Assembly (NCBI GenBank): GCA_913057845.1
Contig: CAJXPC010000114.1
Location: forward strand, 1 to 6,195
Reading direction: 5' to 3'
DNA: 6,195 bases
Source of the DNA: an uncultured Pseudomonadota bacterium
Lineage (GTDB): Bacteria; Pseudomonadota; Gammaproteobacteria; Burkholderiales; Eutrophovitaceae
Shown: positions 1-6,195 of the stretch, in pieces
Position numbering within the stretch: the stretch's first letter is position 1
Layout: each line of letters begins with the position of its first letter
Position numbers and translations under genes: made by a program
The notes under the pieces: model-generated
The model's input: only the letters and a program-made list of their open reading frames with translations
Databases searched by the model: none
What the model was told of the DNA's origin: nothing

Positions 1-1
1 C

Positions 2-646
2 TTGCGTAAGGCGCCGCGTTTAGCGCCTTTGATTACGGCCATTGGGGTTTCAATTTTGCTTCAAAACCTCGCCATGATTATTTGGGGTCGCAGATACAAA
101 ATGGTGCCTCAGATATTTCCTACGGAAACTCATGAATTGTTTGGTGCGACCATCACAAGTGTCCAGTTATTTATCATAGGGATATCGGGAATACTCATGG
201 CGGGACTACTTTTAGTTGTGCATTTCACGAAACTCGGCCGGGCGATGCGTGCCACTTCTGAGAGCCAGCGAGTGGCTGGACTCATGGGTATCAATGTAAA
301 TAAAATCATCTCGGTAACTTTTATGATGGGCGCTGCGCTCGGCGCGGTAGCCGGGATTTTAGTCGCGGGTAACTATAGTGTGGCGCATTACTCCATGGGG
401 TTCATGCTTGGGCTCAAGGCATTTACAGCCGCCGTTCTAGGGGGCATTGGTAATCTTGGTGGAGCTGTCCTTGGCGGACTATTGCTTGGTTTGATCGAAA
501 GTGTTGGTGCGGGTTATATTGGTGATTTGACTGGTGGTTTCCTTGGTAGTCATTATCAAGATGTGTTCGCCTTTGTTGTACTGATTATTGTGTTGGTCTT
601 TAGGCCCACAGGGCTCATGGGTGAGCGAGTATCGGAGCGGGCATGA
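2..646 (+). CDS. livH: LivH-type branched-chain amino acid ABC transporter permease, 5'-truncated by window edge
   Basis: Inner-membrane permease that pairs with LivM to form the translocation path of a HAAT-family importer for Leu/Ile/Val or related amino acids. About 214 C-terminal residues are visible. The family is near 300 residues (E. coli LivH 308), so roughly the first 90-100 lie outside the window. The TTG at position 2 is only the first in-frame codon, not a credible start. Family landmarks, numbered from that codon, are LITAIGVSILLQN at about 10-22, the cytoplasmic loop GRAMRAT..Q.VAGLMGIN at about 79-98 (the likely ATPase contact), FTAAVLGGIGNLGGAVLGG at 141-159, and the C-terminal VLVFRPTGLMG. 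Hydrophobic spans lie at about 55-73, 102-122, 140-168 and 187-200. The stop codon overlaps the livM start as ATGA, indicating one operon with translational coupling. Family assignment is secure; exact substrate is not readable. Confidence 0.95.
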   Translation: MRKAPRLAPLITAIGVSILLQNLAMIIWGRRYKMVPQIFPTETHELFGATITSVQLFIIGISGILMAGLLLVVHFTKLGRAMRATSESQRVAGLMGINVNKIISVTFMMGAALGAVAGILVAGNYSVAHYSMGFMLGLKAFTAAVLGGIGNLGGAVLGGLLLGLIESVGAGYIGDLTGGFLGSHYQDVFAFVVLIIVLVFRPTGLMGERVSERA

Positions 647-1743
647 GGGAGTTCATGCAAAGTTTTTTACAAAAAGTAACGAGTAACAGGAGAGTATTGC
701 TACTCGGATACGTGCTACTTTTCGTTGCGCTGGCGGTTCTACCTTTCCTTCTGAGTAATACAGTAGGCCGAACGTGGGTTCGCATCCTCGATTTCGCTTT
801 AATTTACGCCATGCTTGCGCTGGGTTTAAATATCGTCGTCGGCTTCGCCGGGTTACTCGATTTGGGATATATCGCTTTCTATGCGGTAGGTGCTTATACA
901 TGGGCCTTATTGGCGTCACCACAGTTTGATTTGCATCTACCCTTCTGGGCTATCTTGCCTATAGGGGCTGGCATGGCGGCTCTTTTTGGTGTTTTGTTGG
1001 GGGCGCCTACCCTTAGGCTGCGCGGGGATTACTTGGCTATTGTGACGTTGGGTTTTGGGGAGATTATTCGTATTTTTTTGAATAATCTTGACCGCCCGAT
1101 TAATGTGACTAATGGCCCTATTGGAATTAACAAAATTGATCCAATCAGTATTGGTGGAGCTGATTTAACGCGTACCCATGAATGGCTAGGCATATCATTC
1201 TCTGGTGTACATATTTATTATTATCTTCTCCTGGCGCTATTGATTTTGACTATCGTAATGTGCGTGCGCCTTGAGAATTCGAGAATAGGTCGGGCTTGGT
1301 TGGCGATCAGAGAAGACGAATTGGCCGCTCAGGCAATGGGTATCAATACGCGAAATATCAAGTTACTGGCATTTGCGTTAGGAGCATCTTTTGGCGGCAT
1401 CGCTGGCGGACTGTTTGCTAGCCTTCAAGGGTTTGTCAGTCCAGAGAGTTTCGGTTTGCTCGAGTCAATTATGGTCTTATGCATGGTTGTTCTTGGGGGG
1501 ATGGGGCACGTTTATGGCGTGTTGCTGGGGGCACTTTTGCTTACCGTGCTTCCGGAAATTTTAAGGTCAACAGCGTCACCAGTTCAACGAGCACTCTTCG
1601 GCGATGTTTATGTTGACCCAGAAGCGCTTCGAATGTTGTTGTTCGGGTTAGCGCTGATTTTGGTTATGTTGGTGCGGCCTTCTGGATTGTGGCCAGCACC
1701 AAAGCGTCGGGTGGCGTTGGATCAAGATAGCAGTCGCGATTAA
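643..1743 (+). CDS. livM: LivM-type branched-chain amino acid ABC transporter permease
   Basis: Second inner-membrane permease of the importer, 366 residues. It is shorter than E. coli LivM (about 425), which has a longer N-terminal part. Hydrophobic segments are visible at about 18-38, 48-70, 73-91, 101-120, 130-146, 190-208, 240-261, 273-304 and 329-345. Family hallmarks are NVTNGPIGI at 154-162, the cytoplasmic coupling loop GRAWLAIREDELAAQAMGIN at 216-235 followed by a Gly/Ala-rich helix (246-257), GGMGHVYGVLLGA at 285-297, and the terminal VRPSGLW. The start ATG at 643 overlaps the livH stop and has GGAG at 634-637, five bases upstream. An alternative ATG at 655, four codons in, also has a purine-rich stretch before it, so the N-terminus is uncertain by four residues. 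livG follows after 6 bases. Confidence 0.95.
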   Translation: MREFMQSFLQKVTSNRRVLLLGYVLLFVALAVLPFLLSNTVGRTWVRILDFALIYAMLALGLNIVVGFAGLLDLGYIAFYAVGAYTWALLASPQFDLHLPFWAILPIGAGMAALFGVLLGAPTLRLRGDYLAIVTLGFGEIIRIFLNNLDRPINVTNGPIGINKIDPISIGGADLTRTHEWLGISFSGVHIYYYLLLALLILTIVMCVRLENSRIGRAWLAIREDELAAQAMGINTRNIKLLAFALGASFGGIAGGLFASLQGFVSPESFGLLESIMVLCMVVLGGMGHVYGVLLGALLLTVLPEILRSTASPVQRALFGDVYVDPEALRMLLFGLALILVMLVRPSGLWPAPKRRVALDQDSSRD

Positions 1744-1749
1744 ATCTTT

Positions 1750-2514
1750 ATGGCGCTATTAGAGTTACAAAAGATAAATAAAAATTTTGGTGGTGTACAG
1801 GCACTGCACAATGTTTCTTTGACGATTGAAGGTGGTGAAATATACGGGTTGATTGGACCTAATGGGGCGGGTAAGACCACGCTATTCAATGTCATCACTG
1901 GTGTTTATTCGCCTAGCAGTGGTGGTGTTGAATTTAATGGGGAGTCACTCGTTGGGAGAAAGCCGCATCAGGTTGCTATTAGCGGTATTGCTCGAACGTT
2001 TCAAAATATTCGTCTTTTTCAAAAGATGACCGTGTTGGAAAATGTGATGATCGGGACACATGCCAATACGTCAACAGGACCTATCGGTGCCATTTTTAAT
2101 ACTAAGTCGGCAAGATCTGAGGAGAAGTTGATACGCGTGCAGTCGAGAGCTTGGCTGGACTACGTTGGAATTTTATCTCAAGCTGACAATTTGGCTAAGA
2201 ATCTATCGTATGGAGATCAGCGCAGGCTAGAGATTGCGCGAGCGTTAGCGATGAAGCCTAAACTTTTGGCGCTAGACGAGCCAGCCGCCGGAATGAACGC
2301 TACAGAGACAGACGAATTGAAGTTGCTGATACGAAGAATTCGAAGTGACGGCGTATCTATATTGTTGATTGAGCATGATGTAAAGCTCATCATGAATTTG
2401 TGTGATCGTGTCGCAGTACTTGATTATGGGCAAAAGATTGCGGAAGACGTACCTAATCTAGTTCGTAGAGATCCTAATGTCATACAAGCCTACTTGGGAG
2501 GGGAGTTGCCATGA
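1750..2514 (+). CDS. livG: LivG-type branched-chain amino acid ABC transporter ATP-binding protein
   Basis: Cytoplasmic ATPase that, paired with LivF, drives LivHM. It has 254 residues, essentially the family length (E. coli 255). All nucleotide-binding motifs are present: Walker A GPNGAGKT at 36-43, Q-loop Gln85 in ARTFQNIRLF, signature LSYGDQ at 152-157 (this GDQ form is usual for LivG), Walker B LLALDEP with Asp176-Glu177, and H-switch His209 in LLIEHD. The insert between Q-loop and signature (about 100-130) and the C-terminal NVIQAYLG tail separate LivG from generic ABC ATPases. No Shine-Dalgarno sequence is recognisable in front of the ATG. With the livM stop only 6 bases upstream, translation probably depends on coupling (inference). 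The stop overlaps the livF start. Confidence 0.96.
   Translation: MALLELQKINKNFGGVQALHNVSLTIEGGEIYGLIGPNGAGKTTLFNVITGVYSPSSGGVEFNGESLVGRKPHQVAISGIARTFQNIRLFQKMTVLENVMIGTHANTSTGPIGAIFNTKSARSEEKLIRVQSRAWLDYVGILSQADNLAKNLSYGDQRRLEIARALAMKPKLLALDEPAAGMNATETDELKLLIRRIRSDGVSILLIEHDVKLIMNLCDRVAVLDYGQKIAEDVPNLVRRDPNVIQAYLGGELP
2496..2505 (+). promoter_or_regulatory. Strong ribosome binding site of livF
   Basis: The purine run GGGAGGGGAG ends five bases before the livF ATG at 2511 and lies inside the 3' end of livG. It is the clearest Shine-Dalgarno sequence in the operon and fixes the livF start. Confidence 0.75.
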
Positions 2515-3224
2515 GCTTTCTTGATGTGCAATCGCTTAGTGTGAGGTATGGGGGAATTAGAGCGGTACGAGATGTTGATATTAGGGTTGAGGAGGGAGAA
2601 ACGGTCGCGCTAATTGGTGCAAATGGCGCTGGGAAAAGCTCTATGCTAAATGCGATTTCCGGCTTGCTTGATCATGGCGGTCATGTCTATTTTGATGGGG
2701 CGAACCTCACCACACAGCCTGTCTTTGAACGAGTGCGATGTGGTATTTCATTGGTGCCTGAAGGACGCGGGGTTTTTGGCCGTTTAACGGTAGAGGAAAA
2801 TCTACTGATGGGGGCATATTTGGGTAGCAGCCGCCAAGATCAGGAATCAGATCTGTGCAGAATGTACGAATTTTTCCCGAGACTTAAAGAGAGACGACGA
2901 CAAACGGGCGGCACTTTGTCGGGTGGTGAACAGCAAATGTTAGCTATTGGCCGAGCCCTGATGGCAAGACCAAAGTTATTGTTGTTAGATGAGCCGTCAA
3001 TGGGTTTAGCGCCTATTATGGTCGAAAAGATTTTTGAAGTGATTCGTGGCGTCTCTAAGACAGGGGTCACAATTTTATTAGTCGAGCAAAATGCGCGGTT
3101 AGCGCTTGAGTCAAGTCAGCGGGCTTACGTGATGGAGAGCGGTGAGTTATCAATGACCGATGAGTCACGATCGCTGCTTCAAAGCCCAAAAGTTCGAGCT
3201 TCTTATTTAGGCGAAGCCGATTAG
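2511..3224 (+). CDS. livF: LivF-type branched-chain amino acid ABC transporter ATP-binding protein
   Basis: Second ATPase of the Liv importer, 237 residues, matching the family length (E. coli 237). Walker A GANGAGKS is at 36-43, signature LSGGEQ at 136-141, and Walker B LLLLDEP with Asp160-Glu161. Two features mark LivF rather than LivG: the Q-loop region reads LVPEGRGVF (81-89, Glu84 at the usual Gln position), and the switch region reads LVEQNA with Gln193 where most ABC ATPases have His. Both are normal for this subfamily, so they are not defects. Together with the intact LivG, this suggests asymmetric catalytic sites in the heterodimer (inference). The start overlaps the livG stop as ATGA. 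It is the last gene of the operon; the convergent hemF ends 63 bases downstream. Confidence 0.96.
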   Translation: MSFLDVQSLSVRYGGIRAVRDVDIRVEEGETVALIGANGAGKSSMLNAISGLLDHGGHVYFDGANLTTQPVFERVRCGISLVPEGRGVFGRLTVEENLLMGAYLGSSRQDQESDLCRMYEFFPRLKERRRQTGGTLSGGEQQMLAIGRALMARPKLLLLDEPSMGLAPIMVEKIFEVIRGVSKTGVTILLVEQNARLALESSQRAYVMESGELSMTDESRSLLQSPKVRASYLGEAD

Positions 3225-3236
3225 CTTGAAGAGTAT

Positions 3237-3258
3237 GTGACTTTTGTACAAGTTTCAC
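3237..3258. other. Weak stem-loop in the livF/hemF convergent gap (livF-proximal)
   Basis: GTGACTT at 3237-3243 pairs with AAGTttCAC at 3250-3258 (seven base pairs, two bulged T) around a 6-base loop. The core TTGTACAA (3244-3251) is itself a perfect palindrome. No T-tract follows on either strand, so it is at best a weak or factor-assisted terminator. Confidence 0.25.
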
Positions 3259-3280
3259 TGTGCATGACAGCTGCGCACAG
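3258..3280. other. Weak stem-loop in the livF/hemF convergent gap (hemF-proximal)
   Basis: CTGTGC at 3258-3263 is the exact reverse complement of GCACAG at 3275-3280, with an 11-base loop. It lies between two convergent stop codons (livF TAG at 3222-3224, hemF TAA at 3288-3290), where a shared bidirectional terminator would be expected. The lack of a T-run on either side makes an intrinsic terminator doubtful. Confidence 0.3.
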
Positions 3281-3287
3281 GGGATAT

Positions 3288-4187
3288 TTATACCCAATCT
3301 TTACCTATTAAGTATTTTGTATACAATTTTGCTTCATCCGATTCATCTTTTGGAGACCAATTGTAGCGCCACTTCACGTTAGGAGGCATGGACATTAATA
3401 TGGACTCTGTTCGTCCGCCTGATTGAAGTCCGAATAGTGTCCCGCGGTCAAATACCAAATTGAACTCTACGTACCGACCTCGTCGATACGCTTGGAAATC
3501 TTTTTCTCGCTCCCCAAAGGTTGTGTGCTGACGTTTCTCGACAATTGGTAGGTAAGCAATTAAAAAATGTTCGCCTACGCTGCGTGTTAGCGAAAAACAG
3601 GTATTAAAGTCGGGTGATGACAGGTCGTCAAAAAAAATGCCGCCGATTCCTCTTGGCTCTTGACGGTGCTTGAGATAAAAATACTCATCACACCATTTCT
3701 TGAACTTTGGATGGAGTTTTTCATCAAAAGGATCAAGCGATGCCTTGCAGGTTTTATGAAAATGTATGCAATCTTCGTCGAAACCATAGTAGGGGGTTAA
3801 GTCTATCCCACCACCAAACCACCATACAGGCTCTTTCGATTTCTGTGCGGCGAAAAAAAATCGCACGTTCATATGTATGGTTGGAATGTATGGGTTTTTG
3901 GGATGCAGTACGACGGACACCCCCATGGCCTCAAACGATCGTCCCGCCAACTCTGGGCGGGCTGCTGTCGCAGAAGGCGGTAACGTATCACCGAAGACAT
4001 GAGAAAAATTAACTCCCGCGCGCTCAAATATGTTTCCCTCTTCAAGCACCTGACTGATACCACCCCCACCACCTTCTCGATCCCATGTGTCGGTAATAAA
4101 AGGTTTGCCATCAAGCGTTGCCAATTCTTCAACGATTCGATGTTGGAGTGCTATAAAAAATTCTTTAACTGGTGCAACGTCTATCAT
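3288..4187 (-). CDS. hemF: Oxygen-dependent coproporphyrinogen III oxidase
   Basis: Cytoplasmic enzyme that oxidatively decarboxylates coproporphyrinogen III to protoporphyrinogen IX using O2, late in heme synthesis. From the ATG at 4187 it has 299 residues, the same as E. coli HemF. The histidines implicated in metal binding or catalysis in E. coli (96, 106, 145, 175) are found at 95, 105, 144 and 174. The family signature [13 protein letters not shown] begins at 163 and continues as [10 protein letters not shown] (179-188). [18 protein letters not shown] and [13 protein letters not shown] near the C-terminus are also typical. An in-frame GTG at 4196 would add three residues and overlap the purD stop (GTGA). 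The ATG is preferred because AAGAAGTGA sits five bases upstream of it and nothing comparable precedes the GTG. The gene follows purD closely and is probably co-transcribed with it. It implies aerobic growth. Confidence 0.96.
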   Translation of the reverse strand: MIDVAPVKEFFIALQHRIVEELATLDGKPFITDTWDREGGGGGISQVLEEGNIFERAGVNFSHVFGDTLPPSATAARPELAGRSFEAMGVSVVLHPKNPYIPTIHMNVRFFFAAQKSKEPVWWFGGGIDLTPYYGFDEDCIHFHKTCKASLDPFDEKLHPKFKKWCDEYFYLKHRQEPRGIGGIFFDDLSSPDFNTCFSLTRSVGEHFLIAYLPIVEKRQHTTFGEREKDFQAYRRGRYVEFNLVFDRGTLFGLQSGGRTESILMSMPPNVKWRYNWSPKDESDEAKLYTKYLIGKDWV

Positions 4188-4192
4188 GGTGG

Positions 4193-4201
4193 TCACTTCT
4201 T
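4193..4201 (-). promoter_or_regulatory. Shine-Dalgarno-like site deciding the hemF start
   Basis: On the - strand AAGAAGTGA ends five bases before the ATG at 4187 and includes the purD stop codon TGA (4195-4193). The same bases contain the alternative GTG (4196-4194), which would have no ribosome binding site at normal spacing. Confidence 0.5.
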
Positions 4202-5461
4202 GATTGCACGGTTACCAATATCCGTCCGATATTGTTTGCCAGCAAAGGATATTTTCTCTGAAACACTCAGTGCCAACTCTCGAGCCTGACCCGCGTTCTC
4301 ACCCAACGCGGTTACGCAAAGGACACGACCACCATTCGTAACGATTTGGCCATCGACAAAGCGCGTGCCCGCATGAAAAACATGAACATTCTTATTTTCA
4401 TCCGCGCTTAGCGTGATGACATCCCCTTTACGTGGTGAGTCGGGATAATTCTCAGCCGCCAGTACGACGCCTAGTGCGGTTCGGCGATCCCACTCGGACT
4501 CCACTTGGTTTAGCGTACCGTCTAATGCGTGCTCTATTAAAACCAGAAGGTCACTTTTGAGTCGCATCATTATTGGTTGAGTCTCGGGGTCCCCTAAACG
4601 GCAATTAAATTCGAGTACTTTGATGGATTGATCGGGCGCAATCATTAACCCGGCATAGAGGAATCCTACAAAGGGTGTCCCGGCACGCTTCATTCCGTTT
4701 ACGACCGGCGCGATAACGTCTTTAATGGTCTTTGCGTGGATCTCGGGCGTGACGACCGGCGCTGGTGAGTAAGCGCCCATGCCGCCTGTGTTGGGCCCGT
4801 GATCACCATTAAGTAATCGTTTGTGATCTTGGCTGGTCGCCAGCGGCAGAATATGTTCGCCATCAATCATGACAATAAAGCTAGCCTCTTCGCCGATCAA
4901 GAAGTCTTCTATGACCACTTTTGCTCCAGCAATACCCATGCTATTTTCAACAAGCATCATATCCACAGCATCGTGTGCTTCTTGTTCTGTCATGGCAACA
5001 ATAACCCCTTTACCCGCTGCTAATCCATCGGCCTTCACGACAATAGGCGCCCCTTTATTGGAGATGTAGGTGTGTGCCTCATTGGGGTCAGTAAATGTGC
5101 CGTATTCGGCGGTAGGGATATTGTGTTCCGCCATAAATCGTTTGGCGAAGTCTTTTGAGCTCTCCAGTTGTGCTGCCAATGCTACGGGTCCAAAAATCTT
5201 CAGCCCCTTAGCTTTAAATGCGTCAACGATGCCCTCACTCAACGGTGCTTCTGGACCAACTACAGTGATGTGAATATTTTCCGTCGTTGCAAAATCTATC
5301 AGGTCGTGAGTGTCGACTAAGGGCACATTGTGTACCCTATCCTCTAGCTCTGTTCCTGCGTTACCAGGCGCGACAAACACTTTTGATACACGAGGAGATT
5401 GAGCGAGTCGCCAGGCAATCGCATGTTCTCTACCGCCGCTGCCTACAACGAGAATATTCAT
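4193..5461 (-). CDS. purD: Phosphoribosylamine-glycine ligase (GAR synthetase)
   Basis: Second enzyme of de novo purine synthesis: joins 5-phosphoribosylamine and glycine with ATP to give glycinamide ribonucleotide, in the cytoplasm. It has 422 residues (E. coli 429) and appears complete. The N-terminal domain opens with [10 protein letters not shown] (5-14) and contains [10 protein letters not shown] (68-77). The ATP-grasp domain shows [11 protein letters not shown] at 143-153, [12 protein letters not shown] at 222-233 and the metal-binding/signature segment [12 protein letters not shown] at 284-295 (Glu284 and Asn286 expected as Mg ligands). The C-terminal domain carries [12 protein letters not shown] and the usual late HAGT and TNGGRVL motifs. 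The ATG is preceded by AGGA at 11 bases, a rather long spacing. It lies 63 bases downstream of purH, the common purH-purD order of gammaproteobacteria, and is followed immediately by hemF. Confidence 0.97.
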   Translation of the reverse strand: MNILVVGSGGREHAIAWRLAQSPRVSKVFVAPGNAGTELEDRVHNVPLVDTHDLIDFATTENIHITVVGPEAPLSEGIVDAFKAKGLKIFGPVALAAQLESSKDFAKRFMAEHNIPTAEYGTFTDPNEAHTYISNKGAPIVVKADGLAAGKGVIVAMTEQEAHDAVDMMLVENSMGIAGAKVVIEDFLIGEEASFIVMIDGEHILPLATSQDHKRLLNGDHGPNTGGMGAYSPAPVVTPEIHAKTIKDVIAPVVNGMKRAGTPFVGFLYAGLMIAPDQSIKVLEFNCRLGDPETQPIMMRLKSDLLVLIEHALDGTLNQVESEWDRRTALGVVLAAENYPDSPRKGDVITLSADENKNVHVFHAGTRFVDGQIVTNGGRVLCVTALGENAGQARELALSVSEKISFAGKQYRTDIGNRAIKK

Positions 5462-5472
5462 AATGATTTGTA

Positions 5473-5476
5473 TCCT
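5473..5476 (-). promoter_or_regulatory. Probable ribosome binding site of purD
   Basis: AGGA on the - strand lies 11 bases upstream of the purD ATG (5461-5459). The spacing is longer than optimal, but no better purine-rich stretch is present between it and the start. Confidence 0.4.
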
Positions 5477-5477
5477 G

Positions 5478-5489
5478 TGATCAAGATCA
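5478..5489. repeat. Small inverted repeat in the purH-purD gap
   Basis: TGATC-AA-GATCA, two 5-base arms with a 2-base centre, just upstream of the purD ribosome binding site. It does not resemble the E. coli PurR operator. It could be an operator-like site or chance; each arm contains a GATC. Confidence 0.25.
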
Positions 5490-5524
5490 GTTTGTCTAAA
5501 AACGTGAGTGTATGAGCATTTCTT

Positions 5525-6147
5525 TTAATGTCGGAAGTGCCGGGCCCCAGTAAGAACCATAGCCATGCCATGTTCGTTCGCTGCGGCAATGACCTCATCA
5601 TCTCGCATGCTGCCTCCGGGTTGAATTACAGCTTGAGCCCCAGCTGACTTAAGCACATCAAGACCATCTCTAAATGGAAAAAAAGCATCTGACGCAACAA
5701 CGGAATTTGAGAGACTAAGATTCGCATTTCCAGCTTTTATTGCAGCTATGCGGGCAGAGTCGACGCGACTCATTTGTCCGGCCCCCACGCCTAGCGTCAT
5801 ACCTTTGCCACAAAATACGATCGCGTTTGACTTGACGAATTTTGCGACACGCCAAGCAAACATTAGGTCCATCATTTGCTCTGTCGTGGGTTTTATTTCG
5901 GTAACGATTTTTAAATCCGCCTCAGACACGTTTTTAGCATCAGAAGTTTGGACCAGAATGCCGCCGCCGACCCGCTTGAGCTCATGTGTGTTTGTGGTGT
6001 GATCAAGTTCAATCTGCAGAAGTCGAACATTCTTTTTTTGAGCAAAACAGGATATCGCTTTTTCGGAAAACTGGGGCGCGATGACGACCTCAACAAACTG
6101 TTGGCTAATCGCCTTGGCGGCATGTTCGTCAACGCCTGTATTAAAAG
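5525..6147 (-). CDS. purH: Bifunctional AICAR transformylase / IMP cyclohydrolase, C-terminal part only (cut at contig end)
   Basis: Catalyses the last two steps to IMP: formylation of AICAR with 10-formyl-THF, then ring closure. Only about 206 C-terminal residues are present of a protein usually near 520-530 (E. coli 529). They belong to the AICAR transformylase domain; the IMP cyclohydrolase domain and the start of the transformylase domain are missing. Translation stays in one frame from base 6145 ([13 protein letters not shown]) to the TAA at 5527-5525. The GTG at 5929 is an internal Val codon, not a start. Numbered from 6145, motifs are VKSNAIV (about 104-110, with the conserved active-site Asn), GAGQMSR (121-127), SDAFFPFRD (152-160), [10 protein letters not shown] (175-184) and the C-terminal RHFRH. 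The truncation is caused by adapter sequence from 6148, not by mutation. purD lies 63 bases downstream. Confidence 0.95.
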
Positions 6148-6195
6148 CTGTCTCTTATACACATCTGACGCTGCCGACGAATAGAGAGGTGTAGA
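6148..6195. other. Untrimmed Illumina Nextera adapter plus i5 index (sequencing artefact)
   Basis: Bases 6148-6180 match the reverse complement of the 33-base Nextera Read-1 transposase adapter. The first 19 (6148-6166) are the Tn5 mosaic end CTGTCTCTTATACACATCT and the rest is GACGCTGCCGACGA. Next, 6181-6188 ATAGAGAG is the reverse complement of CTCTCTAT, which is the Nextera i5 index 502. Bases 6189-6195 GTGTAGA are the beginning of the reverse-complemented P5 primer. The order adapter-index-P5 is exactly that of a read passing through a short insert. It is not genomic, and base 6148 is the earliest possible artefact base. It also generates the telltale spurious peptides [10 protein letters not shown] (+ strand) and MYKRQ (- strand). 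Confidence 0.98.

Noticed and set aside
2..4. TTG as the livH start codon
   Set aside because: The protein begins in the middle of the LivH fold, at residues matching about position 95-100 of E. coli LivH, so the true start lies outside the window.
2751..3090. Possible loss of catalytic residues in LivF (Glu for Gln in the Q-loop, Gln for His in the switch)
   Set aside because: LVPEGR and VEQNA are the normal LivF subfamily forms, not degenerate positions.
3258..3270. CTGT...ACAG resembling a LexA box
   Set aside because: Here the half-sites are only 5 bases apart, while the gammaproteobacterial box needs 8; the position between two gene ends also makes no regulatory sense.
3707..4289. Open frames of about 100 codons on the + strand opposite hemF and purD
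   Set aside because: Their translations show no domain or composition typical of a real protein, and the - strand frames encode full, motif-complete enzymes.
5462..5524. PurR operator upstream of purD
   Set aside because: No sequence resembling the ACGCAAACGTTTGCGT-type palindrome is present in the spacer.
5525..5929. A complete 134-residue protein starting at the GTG at 5929
   Set aside because: The same frame continues upstream without a stop to the adapter boundary and encodes recognisable PurH sequence, so the GTG is an internal Val codon of a truncated gene.
6148..6166. Tn5/IS50 mosaic end suggesting a transposon insertion in purH
   Set aside because: It is followed by the synthetic Nextera tail, an index sequence and P5 bases rather than any transposon body, so it is a library adapter.
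1..6195. Undescribed defence, mobile or biosynthetic system
   Set aside because: Every stretch longer than 63 bases is accounted for by a well-known gene or by the adapter, leaving no room for an unrecognised locus.

Overview
The window reads as chromosomal DNA from an aerobic proteobacterium, most likely a gammaproteobacterium. The basis is the close resemblance of HemF, PurD and PurH to enterobacterial and related proteins, an oxygen-dependent coproporphyrinogen oxidase, and purH directly upstream of purD. Genus cannot be read from the sequence. Gene density is very high, with gaps of about 63 bases at most, and no mobile element, RNA gene or CRISPR array is visible.

Layout. Positions 1-3224 on the + strand hold a tightly packed branched-chain amino acid (HAAT/Liv family) ABC transporter operon: the 3' part of livH (permease), then livM (permease), livG (ATPase) and livF (ATPase). 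Junctions are 4-base ATGA overlaps or a 6-base gap. The periplasmic binding protein (livK/livJ type) is not in the window. On the - strand, running towards it, is purH (C-terminal part only) - purD - hemF, covering two steps of de novo purine synthesis and one step of heme synthesis. The two groups converge at 3225-3287, a 63-base gap with two weak stem-loops.

The last 48 bases (6148-6195) are not biological. They are the Illumina Nextera Read-1 transposase adapter in reverse complement, followed by an 8-base i5 index and the first 7 bases of the reverse-complemented P5 primer. Genomic sequence therefore stops at about 6147, inside purH. Open reading frames running into that end are artefacts.

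Functionally this is ordinary housekeeping and transport DNA. LivH and LivM form the membrane channel and LivG and LivF power import of Leu/Ile/Val or related amino acids. PurD makes GAR, PurH completes IMP, and HemF makes protoporphyrinogen IX. I looked for an undescribed system and do not see one. The most important observation is the untrimmed adapter.
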